Notes under the pieces: model-generated
What the model saw: only the letters and a program-made list of their open reading frames with translations
What the model was told of the DNA's origin: nothing
Databases searched by the model: none
Made by a program: the position numbers and the translations under genes
Shown here: positions 1 through 5,763 of the stretch, one piece after another
Numbering within the stretch: position 1 is the first letter of the stretch
Layout: each line of letters opens with the position of its first letter
Origin: an uncultured Bacteroidales bacterium
GTDB taxonomy: Bacteria > Bacteroidota > Bacteroidia > Bacteroidales > WCHB1-69
Assembly: GCA_900321845.1 (NCBI GenBank)
Contig: ONXT01000226.1
Coordinates: forward strand, 1-5,763
DNA: 5,763 bases
Reading direction: 5' to 3'

Positions 1-1115
1 CCTAAAATGGTGCAAATATCGGGGCTTGCGACGCACTTGGAAATACACTCCAGAAATTCATCGGGGGTATTGGCAATCAAGATGTTTTTGCCATGTTCAA
101 CTGCCAGGCCCTCAGCGCCAATGGCGGTAGTGATGATGGTTTTACCAAGGGCCATTCCCTCAATGATTTTTACGCGGACACCGCTTCCGGAGAGCAGGGG
201 CACAATCATAATGTCCTTTTCCGCCATAAAATCATTGGCAGAAGCGACTTCACCTGCGATAATTACGTTATTATCAGCACGTTGAGAGATTTTTTCGGGT
301 ATTTGCCGCCCAGCAATTGTAAAGGTGATTTCAGGAAATTTTTCATGTATTTGAGGCCAGACTTCATCCAAAAACCATTCGATTCCCTCCACGTTCGGCA
401 GCCAATTCATACTGCCCACATGGAATAGTTCCGGCGTTCCCGACGGCATATAGTCCTCATTTTCAGGATAATTCTCCAAATCCACACCGAATGGAATCAC
501 CGTTCCGGGTATATTATGGTAACATTCCTTGAAAAACTGGTAATCCGGCTCGGAAATCGCAGCGAAGGCGTCTATCTGGCTTCCCAAATTGCACTCATAG
601 CGTTTGAGCTGGCGCGAAAAATAACGGATAGCCCATCGTTTCAACGGATTCGGCTCGTTATTGATCACTCTATGCCAGATGAGGTGCTCGATATTATGAT
701 TGCGGAGTACGATTTTGGCAGTCGAAAACTGACGAATCACTGGGAGATAGGGAGCCATGAAAATGGACTCGAGTTGAATGATATCAAAGGTCTCTTTTTG
801 AAGGATTTCTGCCAACTTGTTAGCGAAACCCTTTGAATAAAAGCGACTTACCTGATATGATTTACGGGTAAAAATCGTTTTGAATGCCGCCCAGAAAGAG
901 AGTGTGGTATCAATGAAAACGGATTCGAAATCCACCGACTTAAGGTAGTCTTCCGGCATATCTTCAGAAAGAACGCGATGTTTGGGGGTTTCCACCGCCA
1001 GAACTTTCACACGATGGCCCTCGGAAAGAAGCCCTTGAGTGATATTGTTCATCGCAATCGTGCCTCCGTCATAAGGAGGGAAGGGCACTTTATGACAGAG
1101 TTGCAGTATTTTCAT
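1..1115 (-). CDS. Glycosyltransferase family 4 (GT-B fold) protein, 3' end cut off by window
   Basis: Reading the minus strand from the ATG at 1115-1113 gives 371 uninterrupted residues, with no stop before the window edge. GT4 proteins of this type are roughly 400 residues long, so perhaps 30 C-terminal residues are missing. The N-terminus MKILQLCHKVPFPPYDGG (1-18) has the first Rossmann strand and the glycine-rich loop of GT-B enzymes. RNHNIEHLIW (138-147) is a motif I associate with this GT4 subgroup. The second domain starts near FHVGSMNWLPNVEGIEWF (231-248). The sugar-nucleotide site is at 305-337, VPLLSGSGVRVK followed by IIEGMALGK, with E319 as the conserved second glutamate of the EX7E motif; the first acidic position is Ser311, as in many GSGxRxKxxE-type members. 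Inferred role: transfer of a sugar from a nucleotide-sugar donor onto a cell-surface glycan or lipid, in the cytosol or at the inner membrane. Acceptor and sugar cannot be read from sequence. Its start lies inside the preceding permease gene (26-bp overlap) and has no Shine-Dalgarno sequence. The family call is firm; the substrate is unknown. Confidence 0.93.
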   Translation of the reverse strand, partial: MKILQLCHKVPFPPYDGGTIAMNNITQGLLSEGHRVKVLAVETPKHRVLSEDMPEDYLKSVDFESVFIDTTLSFWAAFKTIFTRKSYQVSRFYSKGFANKLAEILQKETFDIIQLESIFMAPYLPVIRQFSTAKIVLRNHNIEHLIWHRVINNEPNPLKRWAIRYFSRQLKRYECNLGSQIDAFAAISEPDYQFFKECYHNIPGTVIPFGVDLENYPENEDYMPSGTPELFHVGSMNWLPNVEGIEWFLDEVWPQIHEKFPEITFTIAGRQIPEKISQRADNNVIIAGEVASANDFMAEKDIMIVPLLSGSGVRVKIIEGMALGKTIITTAIGAEGLAVEHGKNILIANTPDEFLECISKCVASPDICTIL

Positions 1116-2595
1116 GTTTTTTATGGAAAAATTGTTTGATTTTTTTGAATAAATTATCGTAGGCGTCAGGAGATAGAACGGCGGAGTCGTTGGTGGCCTT
1201 ATAGGTCAGGAAAACGCCGATGGGAGCAAGAATAAAGGTGGAGAGCCACATGCCAATCCAAACCGTAAGGTCGCCGCTTTTGGCCATTTTCTCGCCTATA
1301 ATGGATATTACAAAATAAAAGGCGAAAAAGACAACAGTGACAACCAAGGGAACGCCAATGCCTCCCTTTCGAATGATGGTTCCCAATGGCGCGCCAATGA
1401 AGAAAAACAGGAGGCAGGCCAACGGCATCACGATTTTGCGATGCCATTCAATTTCATAGAGATACATCGTTTCCTGATCGATAGTAAAAATATCGTTCGA
1501 GGGTTGAATCTGAGCGATGGAGCCTTTGATTTTCATACTGGCCATATCCATGATTTGCAGGCGTTTGTCGATGGGCAACGTCTGCAGGTCGGGGAAAGGC
1601 TTGACATCTGCCTTGATTTGAAAATCGGGATTGCTTACCCCTGCCATTTGATAAAAGGATGACTGGTCGAAGTATTTCCGTCCCAAACTCCCTTTCAAAT
1701 CATCCAAATAGACGGCCATCGTATCCAATTTCCTTGACAACTCCTTCATTTTCATTGATTTATTGCTGGATTTGAAGAAAGATTCATCCACTTTTTGCAT
1801 TTCAAAAGAGGAGAGGTCAATGCGCATATATTGTTGATCAAATTTGGCGAAAAAGAAAGGAAGGGAGGAGTTGTCGCCACCTTCGCTCCTTGTTTCATCC
1901 CAAAAATAACCGTCGTAAAGCGTTAGAATAAAGTGCTTTTTGTCGGGGGTCATCGTCATGGTGCCCCGTTTGGCATAAGTGCCGGTCACATTGCCCTGGT
2001 GCTTGGAATGGTCGTAAATGAGAACATCCTCAATTCGTTCATTATCACGGTTTTTTTTGCCTATACGAATCGTATAATCGCCCAATCCGTCATAAAAAAC
2101 GCCTTCCGAAATGCTCAAGGTGGGCTTTTGCTCACGTATTTCGTAAAGAAGCGTCCGAAGTTTGACATTGGCTACCGGGACAACGCTTTCTGAAAACCAG
2201 AAAGAAAATGCAGTAATCAAAATGGCGATAAAAGCGAGAGGGCGCATCAGCCGCATGACCGAAATCCCAGCAGATTTCATGGCTACTATCTCATATTTTT
2301 CCCCCAGATTTCCAAAGGTCATCAAGGAAGATAGCAATACGGCCAAAGGTAGCGCAAGGGAAACGAAAGTGGCTGATGCATAGAACAATAACTCAAGGAT
2401 GAGGTACCACTCAAGTCCTTTTCCCACCAAATCATCCACATATTTCCAAAGAAACTGCATCAAAATAATCAGCAGACAAAGGAAAAAAGTAAGGAAAAAG
2501 GGAGGGATGAATTTCTTTACAAGGTAGCCGTCAATAATGGTACCGAAAGTGATTTTCGGGAAATGGAACTTCGACTGTCGAGGAGGCTCTTTCAC
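1090..2595 (-). CDS. LptF/LptG (YjgP/YjgQ) family permease
   Basis: This 501-residue inner-membrane protein has the LptF/LptG layout. Hydrophobic helices lie at about 29-50, 65-92 and 118-135, then a large periplasmic region at about 136-385, then helices at about 387-404, 413-434 and 444-465. The block EWHRKIVMPLACLLFFFIG (382-400), followed by APLGTIIRKGGIG (401-414), is characteristic of the family. LptF and LptG form the transmembrane part of the LptB2FG ABC transporter that lifts lipopolysaccharide out of the inner membrane. At 501 residues it is longer than the roughly 360 residues of E. coli LptF or LptG, and the extra length lies in the periplasmic part (about 270-370, polar and lysine-rich). 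The start is GTG at 2595: an in-frame TGA lies 18 bp upstream with no ATG between, and the next Met is residue 47, inside the first helix. It begins 11 bp after the transketolase stop and overlaps the glycosyltransferase start. Sequence alone does not say whether it is LptF or LptG. Confidence 0.93.
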   Translation of the reverse strand: MKEPPRQSKFHFPKITFGTIIDGYLVKKFIPPFFLTFFLCLLIILMQFLWKYVDDLVGKGLEWYLILELLFYASATFVSLALPLAVLLSSLMTFGNLGEKYEIVAMKSAGISVMRLMRPLAFIAILITAFSFWFSESVVPVANVKLRTLLYEIREQKPTLSISEGVFYDGLGDYTIRIGKKNRDNERIEDVLIYDHSKHQGNVTGTYAKRGTMTMTPDKKHFILTLYDGYFWDETRSEGGDNSSLPFFFAKFDQQYMRIDLSSFEMQKVDESFFKSSNKSMKMKELSRKLDTMAVYLDDLKGSLGRKYFDQSSFYQMAGVSNPDFQIKADVKPFPDLQTLPIDKRLQIMDMASMKIKGSIAQIQPSNDIFTIDQETMYLYEIEWHRKIVMPLACLLFFFIGAPLGTIIRKGGIGVPLVVTVVFFAFYFVISIIGEKMAKSGDLTVWIGMWLSTFILAPIGVFLTYKATNDSAVLSPDAYDNLFKKIKQFFHKKHENTATLS

Positions 2596-2606
2596 AGCAA
2601 AAACGA

Positions 2607-3452
2607 TTAGTAATCACCCAGTGAAGTTTCCGGCAATTGCGCCAAAGCCTTTTCGGCTTGTTCCTGGTTCGGAGGGGTTCCGTGCCATTTGTGCGTGCCC
2701 ATCATAAAGTCAACGCCCATTCCCATTTCTGTTTTCATCACGATGACAACGGGACGGCCATTACCGAGTTTTGTTTTTGCAAGTGCAAGAGTATCAACAA
2801 CTTGCTTCATATCATTGCCATCCATTTCCAAAACAATCCAATTGAAGGCTTCCAATTTCTGCTTCAAAGAACCGAGATTCATCACCTCGTCGGTCGGGCC
2901 GTCAATTTGTTTTTTATTGTGGTCGATGATGGCAATGAGGTTATCGACCTGTTTTGCGCCGGCAAACATAAAAGCTTCCCAAACTTGGCCTTCTTCAAGT
3001 TCACCATCGCCGGTAAGGGTATAGACGATGTGGGAATCCCCGTTGCTTTTCTTAGCGATGGCCGCGCCAATGGAGACGGAGAGTCCTTGACCGAGAGAAC
3101 CGGAAGCGATGCGGAGCCCGGGTAGGCCTTCCACCGGCGTAGGATGTCCCTGCAGGCGGGTGTTGAGTTTGCGGAAAGTACCCAATTCATTTACAGGGAA
3201 ATAGCCTCGACGAGCCATCACGCTATAAAGCATCGGGGAGATATGACCATTTGACAAGAAGAACATGTCTTCGCCCCTACCCTCTTTTGTAAAATGCTGA
3301 GGGTCAATATCCATCACCTCGAAATAGAGAGCGGTTACCACATCGGTGCATCCAAGGGAGCCGCCTGGATGGCCTGATTTAGCGCCATAAACCATTCTGA
3401 TGATGTCCCTACGGACTTGTGCGGCGATTTCTTGTAATTTTTCGATGGTCAT
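2607..3452 (-). CDS. Transketolase, N-terminal (thiamine diphosphate-binding) subunit
   Basis: The 281 residues match only the first domain of transketolase (about 650 residues when fused). Visible motifs are KSGHPGGSLG (25-34, with His28), SNGH (67-70), GHPTP (102-106), ASGSLGQGLS (116-125), and the thiamine diphosphate/magnesium motif GDGELEEGQVWEA (148-160) running on to IIDHNKKQIDG (175-185). A late GTHKWHGTPP (252-261) supplies another conserved His. Together with a C-terminal subunit holding the pyrimidine-binding and C-terminal domains, such proteins move two-carbon ketol units between sugar phosphates in the non-oxidative pentose phosphate pathway, in the cytosol. The ORF ends cleanly in LGDY and a TAA, which fits a natural split subunit rather than a truncation. 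The C-terminal partner is not next to it: a permease begins 11 bp downstream. The ATG at 3452 gives the usual family N-terminus (QVRRDIIRMV at 12-21). There is no Shine-Dalgarno; the 36 bp upstream are AT-rich. It could instead serve a transketolase-like enzyme of another pathway, but the motifs favour the classical type. Confidence 0.93.
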   Translation of the reverse strand: MTIEKLQEIAAQVRRDIIRMVYGAKSGHPGGSLGCTDVVTALYFEVMDIDPQHFTKEGRGEDMFFLSNGHISPMLYSVMARRGYFPVNELGTFRKLNTRLQGHPTPVEGLPGLRIASGSLGQGLSVSIGAAIAKKSNGDSHIVYTLTGDGELEEGQVWEAFMFAGAKQVDNLIAIIDHNKKQIDGPTDEVMNLGSLKQKLEAFNWIVLEMDGNDMKQVVDTLALAKTKLGNGRPVVIVMKTEMGMGVDFMMGTHKWHGTPPNQEQAEKALAQLPETSLGDY

Positions 3453-3488
3453 ATAATTATAAATTAAGAAGTTATGAATTTCGGGGAA

Positions 3489-4001
3489 TTATTTGACATT
3501 TTGATTCACCTCATCCTCCAATTGCAAGAGAAAGTAGGCACCGACTGCTGCAAGTAACTCTAAATGATCTATATACGAAAAATCTTTAGAGAATTCCAAA
3601 TCGCCTCTGACTTGCCCGAAGGTGGTAAGCATATACTTGACAATCGGTTTGTTGTTTTCATTCACCCATCCCCACTGGTTTTTCCAACTGTTCAGCAACT
3701 TGAAGTTGCAGGTAACATTGTCAATCTTAAAGATACATTTGGAATTCAAGTCCAAATAAATCTTGGCGAAATCAGCATCGGATTTTTCTTTTCTAAGGGT
3801 GATATAAGGCATGAAGAAACCAAGGCGCTTAATAGTAAAAGAACCCTGAGGGACCTCGATACGCGCAAGGGAACCGTACCCTCTAATCAAATCAATAGAT
3901 GCGAAAATATTTCCATCGGCGGAAAGTTCGTAGTACTTCTTTGCAATGTCTGGTTTAACTAATTGAATAGAAGTAACTTGATTATCTACTAAAGATTTCA
4001 T
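3489..4001 (-). CDS. Conserved-looking protein of unknown function, possible LURP-one/Tubby-like fold
   Basis: I do not recognise a named family with certainty. The chosen ATG at 4001 gives 170 residues and a 10-bp gap after the HIT stop. An in-frame ATG at 4046 would add 15 residues but overlap the HIT gene by 35 bp, so it is less likely. There is no signal peptide. The chain looks mostly beta: short alternating hydrophobic strands such as YYELSADGNIFASIDL (23-38), GSFTIKRLGFFMPYITLR (53-70) and CIFKIDNVTCNFKL (89-102), with a Trp-rich turn WKNQWGW (106-112). It ends in a hydrophobic helix, HLELLAAVGAYFLLQLEDE (146-164). Beta strands with G-x-Y/F-x-I/L-type units followed by one buried C-terminal helix recall the LURP-one/phospholipid-scramblase/Tubby barrel, which is inference from pattern only. 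A cytosolic location is likely. It sits between HIT and transketolase genes in a close-packed set, so it is probably co-transcribed, but the neighbours do not reveal a role. That it is a real gene is well supported by spacing and uninterrupted frame. Confidence 0.82.
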   Translation of the reverse strand: MKSLVDNQVTSIQLVKPDIAKKYYELSADGNIFASIDLIRGYGSLARIEVPQGSFTIKRLGFFMPYITLRKEKSDADFAKIYLDLNSKCIFKIDNVTCNFKLLNSWKNQWGWVNENNKPIVKYMLTTFGQVRGDLEFSKDFSYIDHLELLAAVGAYFLLQLEDEVNQNVK

Positions 4002-4011
4002 GGCACCGATA

Positions 4012-4410
4012 TTAAAGTTTAACTGATTGAGCGATTTTAGCAGCAATTTCCTTAAACTCCTCTTCCGAAAGTTTACACTTGGGATTGGCGAAATTCAAAT
4101 CACCGACTTTATTGATGGGGACGAGATGAATGTGGGTATGAGGAACTTCGAGACCGATAACCGCGATTCCGATACGTTCGCAGGGCACGTTTGCCTCAAT
4201 AGCCGCAGCGATACGTTTAGCGAAAACCATCATCTCAGCCAACATTTCATCCTCCAACTTGAAAATATAATCCACTTGAAGTTTGGGGACGACCAAGGTA
4301 TGGCCTTTTGCCAATGGATTGATATCCAAAAAGGCAAAAAACTTGTCGTTTTCGGCAATTTTGTAGCAAGGAATTTCTCCTTTGATGATTTTGGTAAAGA
4401 TGGTATCCAT
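4012..4410 (-). CDS. HIT family (histidine triad) nucleotide hydrolase/transferase
   Basis: This 132-residue protein has the usual length and layout of the Hint branch of the HIT superfamily. It opens with TIFTKIIKGEIPCYKIAEND (3-22), continues with FAFLDINPLAKGHTLVVPK (25-43), and carries the histidine triad HTHIHLVP (91-98), fitting H-x-H-x-H. His93, the middle histidine, is the expected nucleophile that forms a nucleotidyl intermediate; His91 and His95 complete the site. Hint proteins split the phosphoramidate bond in AMP-linked compounds such as AMP-lysine or aminoacyl-AMP, in the cytosol. The exact bacterial substrate is usually unknown and cannot be told here. The start codon overlaps the greA stop by one base (TAATG), which strongly suggests translational coupling. 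The next gene follows after 10 bp. Galactose-1-phosphate uridylyltransferase and Fhit-type members differ in length and motif, so the Hint-like call is favoured. Confidence 0.95.
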   Translation of the reverse strand: MDTIFTKIIKGEIPCYKIAENDKFFAFLDINPLAKGHTLVVPKLQVDYIFKLEDEMLAEMMVFAKRIAAAIEANVPCERIGIAVIGLEVPHTHIHLVPINKVGDLNFANPKCKLSEEEFKEIAAKIAQSVKL

Positions 4411-4883
4411 TATCGTGCGATTTTAAGGATTTCAAATTTGAGGAGGCCAACGGGTGCGTTAACTTCGGCAATTTCGCCCGTTTTTTTGCCCAATAAGCCC
4501 TTTGCGATAGGTGAGGTGACTGATATCTTGCCTGACTTGAAATCGGCCTCTGATTCGGGCACAATCGTGTACACGAACTCTTTATTGTTGGCCAGATTTT
4601 TAATCGTGACGATAGAATAGATCAATACCTTGGAGACGTCAAGTTTGGATTCATCGAGAATTCGGGCATTGGCGATGAGTTCCTGCATCTTGGCGATGCG
4701 CATTTCGAGAAGTCCCTGTGCCTCCTTAGCAGAATCGTATTCAGCATTTTCTGAGAGGTCGCCTTTGTCGCGTGCCTCGGCGATAGCCGCTGAAATACGG
4801 GGACGTTCCACGGTTTCCAATTGATTCAATTCAGCCTTCAAAGCAGCCAGGCCTTCAGCGGTATAATATTTAATTTCGCTCAT
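4410..4883 (-). CDS. greA: Transcription elongation factor GreA
   Basis: The 157 residues match GreA in length and domain order. The N-terminal antiparallel coiled coil spans about 8-75, with the tip motif EARDKGDLSENAEYDSAKEA (36-55). Asp42 and Glu45 correspond to the acidic tip residues (Asp41 and Glu44 in E. coli) that reach the RNA polymerase active site. The C-terminal FKBP-like domain runs from about 82 to the end, with SPIAKGLLGKKTGEIAEV (124-141), the usual conserved patch that contacts RNA polymerase. GreA stimulates cleavage of the backtracked transcript by RNA polymerase, restarting arrested complexes. GreB is less likely because the tip and C-terminal patch fit GreA. The ATG at 4883 gives the standard N-terminus and lies 28 bp after the terminator hairpin, so greA is probably the first gene of the downstream unit and should have its own promoter in the short AT-rich gap. 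There is no Shine-Dalgarno. The stop overlaps the HIT start. Confidence 0.97.
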   Translation of the reverse strand: MSEIKYYTAEGLAALKAELNQLETVERPRISAAIAEARDKGDLSENAEYDSAKEAQGLLEMRIAKMQELIANARILDESKLDVSKVLIYSIVTIKNLANNKEFVYTIVPESEADFKSGKISVTSPIAKGLLGKKTGEIAEVNAPVGLLKFEILKIAR

Positions 4884-4899
4884 AATATGATAACTGTAA

Positions 4900-4938
4900 T
4901 ATAAAACAATACTAAAGAGGCTTTGAAGCCTCTTTAGT
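4900..4938 (-). terminator. Rho-independent terminator after the PorV/PorQ-like gene
   Basis: The arms 4938-4927 and 4922-4911 form a perfect 12-bp stem (ACTAAAGAGGCT and its reverse complement) around a 4-base loop, TCAA on the minus strand. Reading the minus strand, the stem is followed by ATTGTTTTATATT, a T-rich but interrupted tail. It starts 27 bp after the TAA of the upstream outer-membrane gene. The opposite strand has an AT-rich but T-poor tail and no plus-strand gene ends there, so the minus-strand direction is favoured. It separates the outer-membrane gene from greA. Confidence 0.85.
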
Positions 4939-4965
4939 GTATGATAATAAAATGTAAGGGACAGG

Positions 4966-5763
4966 TTAGAGAGCCAGTTTCAGACCCATGCAGTGGTTGC
5001 CACCCCAATGGTTGGTGAAACGGTAAGAGTAGTCAAGATATAATTTGGTGTTGCCCTTTTCTTTTTTAACCAACGGAATACCAACAGTGGCACCGAGTGC
5101 AGGACCAGTGTACCAAGTGGTATTGTTGTCTGCATTGAACATACCAGCTTCGAAATTATAGCCAGCACGAACCATAAAGATTTGACCTAAGGCATATTCG
5201 ATACCAAGGGTGAATACGTCGCGGGAGAAGGAGTTTGCAGTGAAAGAGCCTGCAAGGGTGATTCTGTGGGCAGCATCGTCGCGGGTTAGCATTTCATCCG
5301 TCTTTTGTTCCTTGGTCCAACCTGCATATTCCTTACCCCAAATGAGGAAGTCGTACGAGAGACCCAAAACCAAACTGGTGGGAAGCTCATAGCTGGCGGA
5401 ACGGCTGGCGAGGGTTTGTTCCCAATCAAGGTCGTTGGCAACAGCGCGAACTGCGAGACCATCACCCTTGTAACTCATCGGAAGCCCAATATTTTTCAAG
5501 GTCAAACCGATTTTGAAATTCTTGAAAGGACCAGTAAGATATTGAACACCGGCATCAATAGCAAAACCTGTGGCTTTACAGTCGGCGGAACCGGTTTCGG
5601 TAACTACTTTCAAGCTGACACCACCATGGATGTAATCGTTGAAGCTCTTCGCATAATGAAGGGAGATGTAGGACAGTTTCGGAGAGAAAGTACCCTGTTT
5701 TCCTTCCGGAAGGACTTCGGAAGTGACATCAATATCACCAAAACCCATTGTAAAGAATGAGAG
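4966..5763 (-). CDS. PorV/PorQ family outer-membrane beta-barrel protein, 5' end cut off by window
   Basis: The frame is open to the window edge, giving 265 C-terminal residues that end at the TAA at 4968-4966. The Met codon at 5748-5746 is internal: LSFFT precedes it in frame. The chain consists of alternating beta strands and turns typical of this 14-stranded, FadL-like barrel family: ISLHYAKSFNDYIHGGVSLK (33-52 of the visible part), ATGFAIDAGVQYLTG (64-78), FKIGLTLKNIGLPMSYKGDG (83-102), LPTSLVLGLSYDF (127-139), TLGIEYALGQIFMVRAGYNF (185-204), and a last strand ending in MGLKLAL. PorV (LptO in Porphyromonas) binds type IX secretion cargo and carries it to the attachment complex; PorQ is a relative; many family members are uncharacterised paralogs. 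Missing are the signal peptide and the N-terminal glycine-rich segment, probably 90-100 residues. The call is firm at family level, but whether this is the true PorV, PorQ or another paralog cannot be told. A terminator follows. Confidence 0.87.
   Translation of the reverse strand, partial: LSFFTMGFGDIDVTSEVLPEGKQGTFSPKLSYISLHYAKSFNDYIHGGVSLKVVTETGSADCKATGFAIDAGVQYLTGPFKNFKIGLTLKNIGLPMSYKGDGLAVRAVANDLDWEQTLASRSASYELPTSLVLGLSYDFLIWGKEYAGWTKEQKTDEMLTRDDAAHRITLAGSFTANSFSRDVFTLGIEYALGQIFMVRAGYNFEAGMFNADNNTTWYTGPALGATVGIPLVKKEKGNTKLYLDYSYRFTNHWGGNHCMGLKLAL

Noticed and set aside
7..836. Plus-strand open frames at 7-285, 93-428 and 516-836
   Set aside because: All lie opposite the glycosyltransferase gene, whose minus-strand frame is open from 1115 to the window edge and carries GT4 motifs.
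2637..3125. 162-residue open frame on the plus strand inside the transketolase gene
   Set aside because: Antisense to the conserved transketolase motifs; Cys/His/Phe-rich composition typical of a reverse-frame artefact.
4002..4046. Upstream ATG at 4046 as the start of the small unknown gene
   Set aside because: It would overlap the HIT coding region by 35 bp; the ATG at 4001 gives a tidy 10-bp gap and a plausible N-terminus.
4027..4620. 197-residue open frame on the plus strand across greA and HIT
   Set aside because: It lies antisense to two genes with firm family motifs and shows no motif of its own; it is a coding-strand shadow.
4907..4914. TAGTATTG on the minus strand as a Bacteroidetes -7 box (TAnnTTTG) for greA
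   Set aside because: One mismatch, partly inside the terminator arm, and no TTTG-like -33 element at the expected distance upstream. Too weak to list as a promoter.
5746..5748. ATG at 5748 as the start of the PorV/PorQ-like gene
   Set aside because: The frame continues upstream to the window edge, and the protein would lack a signal peptide and the first part of the barrel; the Met is internal.
5305..5760. 151-residue open frame on the plus strand opposite the outer-membrane gene
   Set aside because: Antisense to a clear beta-barrel sequence, with no recognisable domain.

Overview
The window carries seven genes, all on the minus strand, plus one clear Rho-independent terminator. It reads as ordinary chromosomal housekeeping and envelope DNA from a member of the Bacteroidetes or the wider FCB group. 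Three things point that way: an outer-membrane beta-barrel of the PorV/PorQ family (linked to type IX secretion), a transketolase encoded as a separate N-terminal subunit, and AT-rich start regions without Shine-Dalgarno sequences. No RNA gene, mobile element, CRISPR array or long repeat is visible. The genus cannot be named from this evidence.

Reading in the direction of transcription (from high to low coordinates): the 3' part of a PorV/PorQ-like gene (5763-4966) enters from outside and ends at a 12-bp perfect hairpin followed by a T-rich run (about 4938-4900). Six tightly packed genes follow: greA (4883-4410), a HIT-family nucleotide-binding hydrolase (4410-4012), a small protein of unknown function with a possible LURP-one/Tubby-like fold (4001-3489), the thiamine-diphosphate-binding half of transketolase (3452-2607), a six-helix LptF/LptG-type permease (2595-1090), and a GT4-type glycosyltransferase (1115-1) that runs off the window.

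The spacing of the six genes (1-bp overlap, 10, 36 and 11 bp gaps, 26-bp overlap) suggests a single transcription unit. Its content is mixed: transcript elongation (greA), nucleotide metabolism (HIT), pentose phosphate flux (transketolase) and outer-membrane glycolipid building and export (permease, glycosyltransferase). The permease and glycosyltransferase pair makes sense as envelope glycolipid work. The others look like a housekeeping cluster.

No new biological system is evident. The points most worth a second look are the missing C-terminal transketolase subunit, the small unknown protein between HIT and transketolase, and the 26-bp coding overlap between the permease and the glycosyltransferase. 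No gap of 300 bases or more lacks a gene; the longest is 82 bp (4884-4965) and holds the terminator.
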